Below, piece by piece: positions 33,550 through 42,312 of a stretch of DNA of 64,000 bases. Below the pieces are notes generated by a model. It did not search any database and had not been told where the DNA came from. It saw only the letters and a program-made list of their open reading frames with translations. How positions within the stretch are numbered: the stretch's first letter is position 1; the number at the start of each line of letters is the position of its first letter. The position numbers were made by a program, and so were the translations under genes. Source of the DNA: Pseudomonas sp. 14P_8.1_Bac3 (GTDB lineage Bacteria; Pseudomonadota; Gammaproteobacteria; Pseudomonadales; Pseudomonadaceae); contig NZ_JANLOD010000061.1 of assembly GCF_025466085.1 (NCBI RefSeq), positions 49,129-113,128 of the forward strand, given 5' to 3'.

Positions 33550-34389
33550 ATGATTTCAACCAACTGGATCGATTTGGCCCAGGACGCCGACACCGGCATC
33601 GAGACGCTGCGCGCGCATTTCGAGGGGCACGCCTACGATCCGCACTGGCATGACAGCTACCTGGTCGGCGTGACCGAGCAAGGGGTGCAGCAGTTCAACT
33701 GTCGCCGGGCCAAACACCAGAGCACGCCCGGCAAGGTGTTTCTGCTCGAACCGGGAGACATTCATGACGGCGAGGCGCCGACCGCCGATGGATTCACCTA
33801 CCGCATGCTGTACCTCGACCCGCATTGGCTGCAGCGTGAAGTCAGCGCCCTGTTCGACAACGCGCCGGACAATGCCGAGTTGAGTTTCGCCAACACCCTG
33901 GCCACCGACATGCGACTGGCACACGCCACCGGCCATGCGTTTCAGGCGCTGCATGGCGGCGAGCTGAAGATCGTGCGCCAGACCGCCCTCGATGGCCTGC
34001 TCGAACGCCTCACCACGCACTTGCACTGGCGCGCTCGCTACCGCGAGGACCCGCGCCTGCCTTTGGTGGCGCAAAAGGCCCGGGAATACCTGCACGCCCA
34101 TGCCCACGAGGACGTCGGCCTTGATCAGTTGGCCGCCGCCACCGGCGTCGACCGCTTCCGCCTGACCCGCGCATTCAAAGCCGCATACGGCATCGCGCCC
34201 CACGCCTACCTGGTGCAATTGCGCCTGGCCACTGCCCGCCGGATGCTGGCCCGCGGCGAGCAACCGGCAACAGTGGCGATGGCGTTGGGCTTCGCTGACC
34301 AGAGTCACCTGGGTCGTTGGTTTGTCCGCGCGTATGGCCTGACGCCGGCGCTGTACCGCAAGCGTTGCTCAAATCTTCCAGACAGTTGA
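33550..34389 (+). CDS. AraC-family transcriptional regulator
   Basis: A 279-residue AraC/XylS regulator. Residues about 10-130 form an AraC-type cupin sensor (HDSYLVGVTEQGVQQF, PGDIHDGEAP). The C-terminal 100 residues hold two HTH motifs (GLDQLAAATGVDRFRLTRAFK and QPATVAMALGFADQSHLGRWF), which match the family signature. The start at 33550 is the internal ATG that gives the usual N-terminus; a longer frame to 33427 has no ribosome-binding site. The LysE-family exporter gene lies 53 bp downstream on the same strand, the common pairing in which the regulator controls amino acid export. Confidence 0.87.
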   Translation: MISTNWIDLAQDADTGIETLRAHFEGHAYDPHWHDSYLVGVTEQGVQQFNCRRAKHQSTPGKVFLLEPGDIHDGEAPTADGFTYRMLYLDPHWLQREVSALFDNAPDNAELSFANTLATDMRLAHATGHAFQALHGGELKIVRQTALDGLLERLTTHLHWRARYREDPRLPLVAQKAREYLHAHAHEDVGLDQLAAATGVDRFRLTRAFKAAYGIAPHAYLVQLRLATARRMLARGEQPATVAMALGFADQSHLGRWFVRAYGLTPALYRKRCSNLPDS

Positions 34390-34442
34390 CCCGCGCAGTT
34401 GTGAAGATCGACTTCACTGATCTTCACCGGAGTTTCCCTGCG

Positions 34443-35051
34443 ATGTTTGCTTCTTTCCCGACGTTGTTGCCCTTCCTTCTGTTTGCTTTCGTGGCGTCGA
34501 TCACGCCGGGCCCGACCAATATTCTGGTGTTGAGCAACAGTGCTCGTTATGGGTTGGCGGCGGCCATGCCAATCGTCTTCGGCGGTTGTGCCGGTGCGGC
34601 GGCCATCGTGTTGCTGGTGGGCAGCGGCATCGGTTCGTCGCTCACTGCGTTTCCTGCTGTGCAAACCGTGATGCAGTGGCTCGGCATGGCCTGGTTGAGT
34701 TACCTGGCCTGGCAGATCTTCAGCGCACCCGCCGAGGCGCTGGATGCGCAAGCCCCTAAAGCCCGACTCGGACTGGTGGGCGCCGCGAGCCTGCAACTGA
34801 TCAATCCGAAAACCTGGATGATGGCGCTGGCGGTGGTCAGCGTGTTTGCCGGGGCTGGCGAACAGCGGTTGCACCACGTGATGTGTCTATCCCTGGCGTT
34901 TTTTTTGATTTCCCTGCCGTGTCTCGGGGCTTGGGCGCTGCTGGGTGCGGGGTCGACGCGGTGGTTGCGCTCGCCGCGTTCAATGCAGACTTTCAATCGC
35001 TGCATGGCCCTGTTGCTGCTGGGGTCGGCATGGCTCAGCGTCTGGGTCTGA
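34443..35051 (+). CDS. LysE/RhtB-family amino acid exporter
   Basis: A 202-residue inner-membrane exporter of the LysE/RhtB family. The start region FLLFAFVASITPGPTNILVLSNSARYG carries the family signature TPGPTN. Six hydrophobic segments are visible (about 10-28, 40-62, 66-86, 112-132, 142-166 and 180-200). These proteins export amino acids or related small molecules in exchange for protons. It follows the AraC regulator gene. The substrate cannot be told from sequence. Confidence 0.88.
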   Translation: MFASFPTLLPFLLFAFVASITPGPTNILVLSNSARYGLAAAMPIVFGGCAGAAAIVLLVGSGIGSSLTAFPAVQTVMQWLGMAWLSYLAWQIFSAPAEALDAQAPKARLGLVGAASLQLINPKTWMMALAVVSVFAGAGEQRLHHVMCLSLAFFLISLPCLGAWALLGAGSTRWLRSPRSMQTFNRCMALLLLGSAWLSVWV

Positions 35052-35113
35052 AGCCCATTTGTCGGACAATCCGGGCTGAAGGGCTTGACGCAGGATTCGC
35101 TTTTGGTGTCTTC

Positions 35114-35127
35114 TGAAACCGGTTTCA
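35114..35127. promoter_or_regulatory. PtxS operator upstream of ptxS
   Basis: The perfect 14-bp palindrome TGAAACCGGTTTCA, identical to the known PtxS operator. It lies 53 bp before the ptxS start, consistent with autorepression relieved by 2-ketogluconate. Confidence 0.9.
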
Positions 35128-35179
35128 GTGCCATCGCAATCGCACAAACCGTATAAATCCAATAAGAAGGTTTCAGCCC

Positions 35180-36205
35180 GTGAACGATTTTTCCGCCGCC
35201 CAGCGCAGCCGCGTGACCATGCTTGATGTCGCTGAACACGCCAAGGTATCCAAGGCCAGCGTGTCGCGCTTCATCGGCGATGACCGCGCCCTGTTGTCCG
35301 AGGCTACGGCCCTGCGCATCGAACAGGCAATTGCCGAACTCGGTTATCGCCCGAACCAGATGGCCCGTGGCCTGAAACGCGGGCGCACCCGCCTGATCGG
35401 CATGCTGGTGGCCGACATCCGCAACCCTTATTCGATTGCCGTGATGCACGGGGTGGAAACCGCCTGCCGTCAGCATGGCTACAGCCTGGTGGTGTGCAAC
35501 ACCGACCGCGATGACGTGCAGGAATGCCAGCACCTGGCCCTGTTGCGTTCCTACAACATCGAAGGGCTGATCGTGAACACCCTCGGCCATCACCGCGATG
35601 CCTTGCAGGAACTGCACCGGGAAATGCCCCTGGTGCTGGTCGACCGCAAGGTCGAGCACCTCGCCAGCGACCTGGTCGGGCTGGACAACCCGGCCGCGGT
35701 CGAACTCGCCCTCACCCACCTTGAGCAGCGCGGCTACCGTGATGTGTTGCTGGTTACCGAACCGTTTGACGGCACCAGTTCGCGGATCGAGCGGGTCAGC
35801 AGCTTCAAGGCGGGCATCGCCCAGCGTCCAGCGCTGCAGGGGACGTTGATCGAAACCGGCAGCGAACTGACGGCGAACCTCAAGGCTTTTCTCGACACAC
35901 CTGGACCCGGACCGAAGGCGTTGTTCTGTGCGAACGGAATTGCGGCGCTGGCCAGCACCCATGCGTTGCGCGAATTGAACTGCAATCTGTTTGAAGACGT
36001 CGGGCTGATCGCGATCGATGATCTGGATTGGTATCCGCTGGTGGGCAGCGGGATCACCGCGTTGGCGCAACCGACGGCGCAGATTGGCGCGAGTGCGTTC
36101 GAGTGTTTGCTCAAGCGGTTGCGCGGGGATGACGGACCGGTGCGGACACTGGATTTTTCGGCGCGGTTGATTGTCAGGGGGTCGACCCTTGGCAATCTGC
36201 GCTGA
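35180..36205 (+). CDS. ptxS: LacI-family repressor of 2-ketogluconate use
   Basis: A 341-residue LacI/GalR repressor. The N-terminal HTH (about 13-35) reads TMLDVAEHAKVSKASVSRFIG, followed by the hinge helix region (NQMARGLKRGRTRLIGML) and a periplasmic-binding-like effector domain. PtxS binds TGAAACCGGTTTCA and is released by 2-ketogluconate. Here one operator precedes the gene and another the kguE operon, and the downstream order kguE-kguK-kguT-kguD matches P. aeruginosa PA2259-PA2263. This context, together with the exact operator, is the reason for the symbol. Confidence 0.93.
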   Translation: MNDFSAAQRSRVTMLDVAEHAKVSKASVSRFIGDDRALLSEATALRIEQAIAELGYRPNQMARGLKRGRTRLIGMLVADIRNPYSIAVMHGVETACRQHGYSLVVCNTDRDDVQECQHLALLRSYNIEGLIVNTLGHHRDALQELHREMPLVLVDRKVEHLASDLVGLDNPAAVELALTHLEQRGYRDVLLVTEPFDGTSSRIERVSSFKAGIAQRPALQGTLIETGSELTANLKAFLDTPGPGPKALFCANGIAALASTHALRELNCNLFEDVGLIAIDDLDWYPLVGSGITALAQPTAQIGASAFECLLKRLRGDDGPVRTLDFSARLIVRGSTLGNLR

Positions 36206-36212
36206 CTGTGAA

Positions 36213-36292
36213 GCCTCATCGCTAGCAGGCTAGCTCCCACAGGCGCTGTGTTCGCAAATCCCTTGTGGGAGCTAGCCTGCCAGCGATGAGGC
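36213..36292. repeat. REPIN (GTGGGAGCTAGCCTGC type)
   Basis: Arms GCCTCATCGCTAGCAGGCTAG and CTAGCCTGCCAGCGATGAGGC differ at one paired position. It is the third REPIN sequence type in the window and sits between ptxS and the kgu operon. Confidence 0.85.
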
Positions 36293-36336
36293 CCGAACGA
36301 CCACCACAACACCCTCACCTTTTTTTTGCATAAAAA

Positions 36337-36350
36337 TGAAACCGGTTTCA
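36337..36350. promoter_or_regulatory. PtxS operator upstream of kguE
   Basis: A second perfect copy of TGAAACCGGTTTCA, 15 bp before the kguE ATG. Its position would block initiation of the kguEKTD transcript. It is preceded by an AT-rich run (TTTTTTTTGCATAAAAA). Confidence 0.9.
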
Positions 36351-36364
36351 GAGGTAGAAAAACA

Positions 36365-37147
36365 ATGAACAAACCACCCGTTTCCATCAGCCTCTCCAGC
36401 TACGGCGCAGACCTAGTCCGCCAACGCGGCCAGGGCAGTTTCATCGAATTGCTGGCCGCCGCCGGCGCCACGCGCATCGAATGGCGTGAAGAGCTGCTGA
36501 CTGACGAAGACCCTGCGCAGCTGGCCGACGCCACTCAGGCCAACGGCCTCGAAAGCGTGTACTCCGCGCCGATGGAACTGTGGCTGGCCGGCCAGTCGAA
36601 ACCCAATCCCGAATTGATCATCGCCCTGCAACGGGCCCAGGCTTTCGGCGCCCAATGGCTGAAAGTGTCCCTCGGTTATTTCACCGACACCAGCGACCTG
36701 CACACCCTCGCCCGGATCCTGGGTAAAAGCGCCGTGCAACTGCTGGTGGAAAACGACCAGACCCTGCACGGCGGCCGCATCGAACCCTTTCAGCGCTTTT
36801 TCGCCGCGGTCGAGCAACACAACCTGCCGATCAGGATGACCTTCGACATCGGCAACTGGCATTGGCAGGACCAATCCGCCAGCAGCGCCGCACGCTTGCT
36901 CGGGCGTCACGTCGGCTATGTGCACTGCAAAGCGGTTTCGCGCCGCGCCGACGGCAAGCTGATCGCCATACCGCCCGCCGCCAGCGACCTGCATCTGTGG
37001 GAACAACTGCTGCGGCACATGGCCCAAGGCGTGATGCGGGCTGCGGAATATCCGCTGCAGGGCGACGACCTGGTGCAACTGACCACCGAGCATGTCGCCG
37101 TCCTCGCCCACCTGGGTCAAGCACGGTTGGAGAGCGCTCATGTCTGA
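36365..37147 (+). CDS. kguE: Sugar phosphate isomerase/epimerase-like protein KguE
   Basis: A 260-residue TIM-barrel protein of the AP-endonuclease-2/xylose isomerase-like fold. Metal-binding candidates lie in LLVENDQTLHGG, RMTFDIGNWHWQ and YVHCKAVS. It is the first gene of the kgu operon for 2-ketogluconate use; its exact step is not well established. The start at 36365 is the ATG after the PtxS operator. Its end overlaps kguK by eight bases (37140-37147), which implies translational coupling. Confidence 0.88.
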   Translation: MNKPPVSISLSSYGADLVRQRGQGSFIELLAAAGATRIEWREELLTDEDPAQLADATQANGLESVYSAPMELWLAGQSKPNPELIIALQRAQAFGAQWLKVSLGYFTDTSDLHTLARILGKSAVQLLVENDQTLHGGRIEPFQRFFAAVEQHNLPIRMTFDIGNWHWQDQSASSAARLLGRHVGYVHCKAVSRRADGKLIAIPPAASDLHLWEQLLRHMAQGVMRAAEYPLQGDDLVQLTTEHVAVLAHLGQARLESAHV

Positions 37148-38126
37148 GATCGATATTCTGTCGTTCGGCGAAACCATGGCGATGTTCGTCGCCGATCACA
37201 ACGGCGACCTGGCCAACGTCGACCACTTTCACAAGCGTATTGCCGGGGCCGACAGCAACGTCGCCATTGGTCTGTCGCGACTGGGCTTCAACGTGGCGTG
37301 GCTGAGCCGGGTCGGCGCCGATTCCCTCGGTCGGTTCGTCATCGACACGCTGCAGAAGGAGGGCCTGGATTGCCGCAACGTCGCGATCGACAGCGCCCAC
37401 CCGACCGGTTTCCAGCTCAAATCGCGCAGCGATGACGGCGACGATCCAGTGGTCGAATACTTCCGCCGCGGTTCGGCGGCGAGCCATCTGTCGCCGCAAT
37501 CGATCGTCCCTGATTTGCTGAATGCGCGGCACCTGCACGCCACCGGCATTCCACCGGCGCTGTCGGAAACCGCACGGCAGATGTCGTTCGAATTGATGAC
37601 GCGCATGCGCGAGGCCGGGCGCAGTGTGTCGTTCGACCCGAACCTGCGCCCGAGCCTGTGGGCCAGCGAGCAGCAGATGATCAGCGAGATCAACCGCCTC
37701 GCCGCCCTCGCCCACTGGGTGCTGCCGGGGTTGAGCGAGGGTCGCGTGCTGACCGGTTACGACGACCCGGCCGACATTGCGGCGTTTTACCTCGACCAGG
37801 GTGTTGAGGCCGTGGCGATCAAACTCGGCCCGCACGGTGCGTATTACCGCACGCAGCTGGATGAAGGATTCGTGGCCGGTGTGCCGGTGGAAACAGTGGT
37901 CGACACCGTCGGCGCCGGCGACGGTTTTGCCGTCGGCCTGATCAGCGCGCTGCTGGAGAACTTCAGCTTTGCCGACGCTGTGAAGCGCGCCAACTGGATT
38001 GGCAGCCGCGCGGTGCAGAGCCGGGGGGATATGGAGGGGTTGCCGAGCCGAGCCGAAATGTCTGTTGAATTTGAGGCCGCCATCGCTAGCAGGCTAGCTC
38101 CCACAGGGGATTTGTGCCGAACGTAG
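37140..38126 (+). CDS. kguK: 2-ketogluconate kinase (PfkB/ribokinase family)
   Basis: A 328-residue PfkB-family kinase that phosphorylates 2-ketogluconate to 2-keto-6-phosphogluconate in the cytoplasm. The N-terminal ILSFGETMAMF and GADSNVAIGLSRLG bind the sugar; VDTVGAGDGFAVGLISALL carries the catalytic Asp (GAGD) and the anion hole. The start overlaps the end of kguE. The last 16 or so codons (from about 38079) are read from a REPIN, so the tail after the PfkB fold is not ancestral; the stop at 38124-38126 lies inside that element. Confidence 0.9.
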   Translation: MSEIDILSFGETMAMFVADHNGDLANVDHFHKRIAGADSNVAIGLSRLGFNVAWLSRVGADSLGRFVIDTLQKEGLDCRNVAIDSAHPTGFQLKSRSDDGDDPVVEYFRRGSAASHLSPQSIVPDLLNARHLHATGIPPALSETARQMSFELMTRMREAGRSVSFDPNLRPSLWASEQQMISEINRLAALAHWVLPGLSEGRVLTGYDDPADIAAFYLDQGVEAVAIKLGPHGAYYRTQLDEGFVAGVPVETVVDTVGAGDGFAVGLISALLENFSFADAVKRANWIGSRAVQSRGDMEGLPSRAEMSVEFEAAIASRLAPTGDLCRT

Positions 38127-38163
38127 GACCCCTTGTGGGAGCTAGCCTGCTGGCGATGAGGCC
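38081..38163. repeat. REPIN overlapping the kguK 3' end
   Basis: Arms CATCGCTAGCAGGCTAGCTC and GAGCTAGCCTGCTGGCGATG surround a 40-bp centre. It is the same type as the element at 36213. The left arm lies inside the kguK reading frame and the centre supplies its stop codon. Confidence 0.85.
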
Positions 38164-38225
38164 CGCCCAGTCACTGAAAATCCAAACACCTGCTGCGACA
38201 AAAACAACAAGCTCAGGAGCACCTC

Positions 38226-39518
38226 ATGAAAACCGCAACCCTCGCCGCCCGCCGCTGGTGGTACATCATGCCCATCGTCTTCATCACCTATAGCCTGGCG
38301 TATCTGGACCGCGCCAACTATGGGTTCGCCGCCGCCTCCGGGATGGCCGCCGACCTTATGATCACCCCCGGCCTGTCCTCGCTGCTGGGCGCGCTGTTCT
38401 TCCTCGGCTACTTTTTCTTTCAGGTGCCCGGCGCGATCTACGCGCAAAAGCACAGCGTGAAAAAGCTGATTTTCGTCAGCCTGATTCTCTGGGGCGGCCT
38501 GGCCACGTTGACCGGGATCGTCTCCAATGCCTACTGGCTGATCGTCATCCGCTTCATGCTCGGCGTGGTCGAAGCCGCGGTGATGCCGGCGATGCTGATC
38601 TACCTGTGTCACTGGTTCACCCGCGCCGAACGCTCGCGCGCCAACACCTTCCTGATCCTCGGCAACCCGGTGACCATGCTCTGGATGTCAGTTGTCTCGG
38701 GCTACCTGGTGCAGCATTTCAGCTGGCGCTGGATGTTCATCATCGAAGGTTTGCCAGCGGTGCTCTGGGCCTTTATCTGGTGGCGCCTGGCGGATGACCG
38801 TCCGGCCCAGGCCAAGTGGCTCAGCGATGCAGAAAAGCATGACCTGGAAAGCGCCCTGGCCGCCGAACAGGTCGGCATCAAAGCGGTGAAGAACTACGCC
38901 GAAGCCTTTCGCTCGCCAAAAGTGATCCTGCTGGCCCTGCAATTTTTCTGCTGGAGCATCGGCGTCTACGGCTTCGTGCTGTGGCTGCCGTCGATCCTCA
39001 AGGCCGGCGCGCAAATGGACATGGTCGAGGCCGGTTGGCTGTCAGCGCTGCCGTACCTGGCGGCGGTGATCGGCATGCTTCTGGTGTCCTGGGGCTCGGA
39101 CAAACTGCAGAAGCGCAAACGCTTCGTCTGGCCGCCGCTGCTGATTGCCTCGATTGCGTTCTACGCGTCCTACGCGCTGGGCGCCGAGCATTTCTGGTGG
39201 TCCTACACCCTGCTGGTGATTGCCGGCGCTTGCATGTACGCACCGTACGGGCCGTTTTTCGCGATCATCCCGGAAATCCTCCCGGCCAACGTCGCGGGTG
39301 GCGCCATGGCGTTGATCAACAGCATGGGCGCGCTGGGTTCGTTTGGCGGTTCGTATCTGGTCGGTTACCTGAACAGTTCCACCGGCTCGCCAGGGGCGTC
39401 GTACCTGTTGATGAGCGGCGCGCTGATGCTCTCGGTGGTGTTGACGATTGCCCTCAAGCCCGGCGCCAGTGATCGCGAGCGTCCGACGGTCGCCCTGAAC
39501 CGCCACGCCCATCCTTGA
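38226..39518 (+). CDS. kguT: 2-ketogluconate transporter (MFS)
   Basis: A 430-residue major facilitator of the anion:cation symporter group (ACS), with 12 predicted membrane helices. The family signature DRANYGFAAASGMAADLMI follows helix 1, and WLPSILKAGAQMDMVEAGWLSALPY precedes helix 8. KguT brings 2-ketogluconate into the cell. Its ATG at 38226 lies in the kgu operon after a REPIN; the gene order matches the P. aeruginosa locus. A spurious long frame overlaps on the opposite strand. Confidence 0.9.
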   Translation: MKTATLAARRWWYIMPIVFITYSLAYLDRANYGFAAASGMAADLMITPGLSSLLGALFFLGYFFFQVPGAIYAQKHSVKKLIFVSLILWGGLATLTGIVSNAYWLIVIRFMLGVVEAAVMPAMLIYLCHWFTRAERSRANTFLILGNPVTMLWMSVVSGYLVQHFSWRWMFIIEGLPAVLWAFIWWRLADDRPAQAKWLSDAEKHDLESALAAEQVGIKAVKNYAEAFRSPKVILLALQFFCWSIGVYGFVLWLPSILKAGAQMDMVEAGWLSALPYLAAVIGMLLVSWGSDKLQKRKRFVWPPLLIASIAFYASYALGAEHFWWSYTLLVIAGACMYAPYGPFFAIIPEILPANVAGGAMALINSMGALGSFGGSYLVGYLNSSTGSPGASYLLMSGALMLSVVLTIALKPGASDRERPTVALNRHAHP

Positions 39519-39537
39519 ATTGACAAAGAGACTGACG

Positions 39538-40515
39538 ATGAAAAAGCAGGTCGTGCTGTACAAGAAACTCTCGCCGCCGTTGATGGCTCGCTTGCAGGAG
39601 CAGGTCGAGGTGACGCTGATCGAGAACCTCAACGCCGAAGGTTTGGCGCAACTGCGCGAGGCCCTGCCCCGCGCCCACGGATTACTCGGTGCCAGCCTGA
39701 AACTGGACGCTGAATTGTTGGACCTGGCGCCGAAGCTTGAAGCCATTGCCAGCGTCTCGGTGGGCGTCGACAACTACGACATCGACTACCTGAGCGAACG
39801 GCGGATCCTGCTCAGCAACACCCCGGACGTGCTCACCGAAACCACCGCCGACACCGGCTTCGCGCTGATCCTGGCGACCGCCCGGCGCGTGGTGGAACTG
39901 GCCAACGTGGTCCGTAACGGCCAATGGAAAAGCAACGTCGGCCCCGCGCAGTTCGGCACCGATGTGCACGGCAAGACCCTGGGCATCATCGGCATGGGGC
40001 GCATCGGTGAGGCGTTGGCCCAGCGCGGGCATTTCGGCTTTGGCATGCCGGTGATCTATCACAGCCATTCGCCGAAACCGGCGGTGGAACAGCGGTTCGA
40101 TGCGCAGTACCGCAGCCTGCCGGAGCTGCTGCGGCAGGCAGATTTTGTATGCCTGACCTTGCCGCTGACGGCGGAAACCGAGGGGCTGATCGGTGCGCAA
40201 CAGTTTGCATTGATGGGCCCGGAAACGATCTTCATCAACATTTCCCGCGGCAAGGTCGTGGACGAAGTGGCGATGATCGAGGCGTTGCAGTCGGGGCAGA
40301 TTCGCGCGGCGGGGCTGGATGTGTTCGAGCGCGAACCGCTCAACGCGGAGTCACCGTTGTTGCAGTTGAACAATGTGGTGGCGACCCCGCACATTGGCTC
40401 GGCGACCCATGAGACCCGGGAGGCGATGGCGACTTGTGCGGTGGACAATCTGCTGGCGGCTCTGGCGGGTGAGCGGCCGAAGAATCTGGTGAATGTCGGG
40501 GCGTGGAAGGCTTGA
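39538..40515 (+). CDS. kguD: 2-keto-6-phosphogluconate reductase (D-2-hydroxyacid dehydrogenase)
   Basis: A 325-residue NAD(P)H-dependent dehydrogenase. The Rossmann motif is LGIIGMGRIGEALAQRG; catalytic residues are the Arg in INISRGKVVDEVAM, the Glu in FEREPLN and the His in TPHIGSATHE. KguD reduces 2-keto-6-phosphogluconate to 6-phosphogluconate, which enters the Entner-Doudoroff pathway. The start at 39538 leaves 19 bp after kguT. This enzyme is the last of the ptxS-controlled operon; a REPIN follows. Confidence 0.9.
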   Translation: MKKQVVLYKKLSPPLMARLQEQVEVTLIENLNAEGLAQLREALPRAHGLLGASLKLDAELLDLAPKLEAIASVSVGVDNYDIDYLSERRILLSNTPDVLTETTADTGFALILATARRVVELANVVRNGQWKSNVGPAQFGTDVHGKTLGIIGMGRIGEALAQRGHFGFGMPVIYHSHSPKPAVEQRFDAQYRSLPELLRQADFVCLTLPLTAETEGLIGAQQFALMGPETIFINISRGKVVDEVAMIEALQSGQIRAAGLDVFEREPLNAESPLLQLNNVVATPHIGSATHETREAMATCAVDNLLAALAGERPKNLVNVGAWKA

Positions 40516-40539
40516 GGCAGTCGGCGTCTGGCAGTCAGC

Positions 40540-40632
40540 CTTCGCGGGCAAGCCCGCTCCCACAGTGACCGCGTCGCTCGCACATCCTGCGTCTGGCGAA
40601 AAACCTGTGGGAGCGGGCTTGCCCGCGAAGGC
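40540..40632. repeat. REPIN (GTGGGAGCGGGCTTGCCCGCGAA type)
   Basis: Arms CTTCGCGGGCAAGCCCGCTC and GAGCGGGCTTGCCCGCGAAG are exact reverse complements, around a 50-bp centre. It marks the convergent end between kguD and the aminotransferase gene. Confidence 0.85.
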
Positions 40633-40656
40633 GCCAGCTCAGGCCCCGCAAATCCC

Positions 40657-41844
40657 TCAGGCCCGCCGCGCTTCGAGCATGTCCGTCGCACACAGCGCAA
40701 TGCGCCGGCAGGCATCGGCCAGTTGCGGCTGGCCAACCACCAGGCCAAGGCGGATATGCCCGGCGGCACTCGGCCCGAAAGCTTCGCCGGCCAGCACCGA
40801 TACGCCATAGCCTTCCAGCAGCCGCTCGGCAAAGTGCTGGGCCGACAACCCGGTCGGGCGCACATCAACCATCACGAACATGCCGCCATCCGGCCGGATC
40901 GCCCGCAGGCCCGGGCACTGGCTCAGGCTGGTGCACACCAGGTCGCGACGCTGGCGATACTCGTCACGCATGTGCGCCACTTCTGGAAAATCCTCATCCA
41001 GCGCCCGTTGCGCCGCGTGCTGGATGAATTCGGGAATGCCGAACAACATGCACAACGACAGATGTTCCAGATGACCGGCCAGACGCGGCGGCCCGATCAC
41101 CCACCCTACCCGCCAGCCACTCATCGCATGGGACTTGGACAGGCTGTTGATCGTCGCCGTGCGTTCGGCCATCCCCGGCAGGCTCGCCGGACTGATGTGT
41201 TCGCCCTCGTACAGTAAATCGCTGTACACCTCGTCACTGATCAGCCACAAATCGTGGCGCACACACAGTGACGCCAGCTCCTGCCAGATCAGCAGCGGCA
41301 GGCTGGCGCCGGAAGGATTGTTCGGGCTGTTGAGCAAAATGACCCGTGTTTTCGGCGTGATCAGTGCCGCGACATCCGCCGGGTCCACCCGAAAACCATT
41401 CTCCGGGCGTACCGCCACCGGCACCACGTTCGCGCCGATGGCACCGAACACACCTTCATAGGTGACGTACATCGGTTCAGCGACAATCACCTCGTCGCCC
41501 GGATCGAGCAGGCACTGCGCCACCGAGTACACCGCACACTGCGCCCCCGGAAACACCACCACATGCTCGGCGGTTACCGGCTGACCGCTGCGTTGCCGGT
41601 GCCGACGGGCAACGCTATCGCGCAGCCCCGGAGTGCCGAGCACCGGCGGGTAATGCGTGTCGCCCGCCAACAGGCTGTCGATGGCGGCGCGGACGATGGG
41701 CTTGGGGGTATCGAAGTCGGGATCGCCGATCGACAGCAGCAATACATCGACGCCCTGCTCGCGCAATTCCAGCGCTCGATCATGAATCTGCCAGGCCGCC
41801 GCTCCGTCACCGGCGATTCGTTGGGTCAAGGCTGAATAGCGCAT
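40657..41844 (-). CDS. PLP-dependent class I/II aminotransferase
   Basis: A 395-residue fold-type I aminotransferase of the AspC/aspartate-aminotransferase-like group. Landmarks are SIGDPDFDTPKP near the N-terminus, NSPNNPSGASLP, ISDEVYSDLLYEG and the PLP lysine K237 in NSLSKSHAMSGWRVG; the substrate-binding arginine is in HIRLGLV. The start at 41844 has AGGAG 7 nt upstream; the longer frame to 41910 does not. The amino acid pair it acts on cannot be read. It is divergent from the LasR-type mini-regulator gene, with 468 bp between them. Confidence 0.88.
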   Translation of the reverse strand: MRYSALTQRIAGDGAAAWQIHDRALELREQGVDVLLLSIGDPDFDTPKPIVRAAIDSLLAGDTHYPPVLGTPGLRDSVARRHRQRSGQPVTAEHVVVFPGAQCAVYSVAQCLLDPGDEVIVAEPMYVTYEGVFGAIGANVVPVAVRPENGFRVDPADVAALITPKTRVILLNSPNNPSGASLPLLIWQELASLCVRHDLWLISDEVYSDLLYEGEHISPASLPGMAERTATINSLSKSHAMSGWRVGWVIGPPRLAGHLEHLSLCMLFGIPEFIQHAAQRALDEDFPEVAHMRDEYRQRRDLVCTSLSQCPGLRAIRPDGGMFVMVDVRPTGLSAQHFAERLLEGYGVSVLAGEAFGPSAAGHIRLGLVVGQPQLADACRRIALCATDMLEARRA

Positions 41845-42143
41845 CTGGTTCTCCTGTCGCGCGGGTATCCAAGCCACAACCCTATCTGAAATCCACCGGC
41901 GCGCCAGCATGACGTTTGAAAGCGACGGACGGCCGGATTATTAAGGTGCGATGACAAGCGGCGACCCGGTCATTTTTCGCGCCGACGTTCAACCGGTTCT
42001 TACACACTCGCAGCAAATAAAAACCCCCGCCTTATCAAAAAATTATCTCCGGGCTGTAGGACTCATAAACCCGGTGACAACTCCTACAAGTGTTGACCAT
42101 TTTCACTGACAGCCTTTTCAACGAGGCCTGATTACAGTCTGCC

Positions 42144-42163
42144 ACCTGTAACTTGTGACAGGT
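42144..42163. promoter_or_regulatory. lux-box-like 20-bp dyad
   Basis: The 20-bp element is ACCTGT-N8-ACAGGT, with perfect 6-bp arms equal to the arms of the classical Vibrio fischeri lux box and fitting the CT-N12-AG las-box rule. It is centred 42.5 bp before a start site predicted from the TATAAG box at 42185-42190, which is the normal place of a LuxR-dependent operator. The region where a -35 box should lie (GTTCCA) is poor, as expected for activator-dependent promoters. Confidence 0.7.
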
Positions 42164-42184
42164 TCCAAGGTGATCAAATCGCGA

Positions 42185-42190
42185 TATAAG
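42185..42190 (+). promoter_or_regulatory. -10 box of the mini-LuxR promoter
   Basis: TATAAG lies 21 bp after the lux-box-like dyad, giving a predicted transcription start near 42196 and a leader of about 117 nt. No matching -35 hexamer is found. Confidence 0.45.
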
Positions 42191-42312
42191 GAAACCGAGC
42201 CTCCAGCCCCCGCACAGCTGGCTGAAGGACGGTCGCGCGATCCACGCCATCAAGCAGTAGGACGATTCCGCCGCGCCCACGCCGTCAATGATGATGAATG
42301 GGAGATTCGCTC

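Larger units (their letters stand above)
41845..42312. other. 468-bp AT-rich divergent intergenic region
   Basis: This gap lies between the aminotransferase and the mini-LuxR gene. I see no convincing coding frame and no trace of a LuxR ligand-binding domain in it. It holds a perfect lux-box-like dyad (42144-42163) and a TATAAG box (42185-42190), listed separately. Confidence 0.6.

Noticed and set aside
41845..42312. Possible remnant of an AHL-binding domain upstream of the mini-LuxR
   Set aside because: I looked for LuxR ligand-domain residues (conserved Trp/Tyr/Asp pattern) in all three forward frames and saw none; only short non-homologous frames are present.
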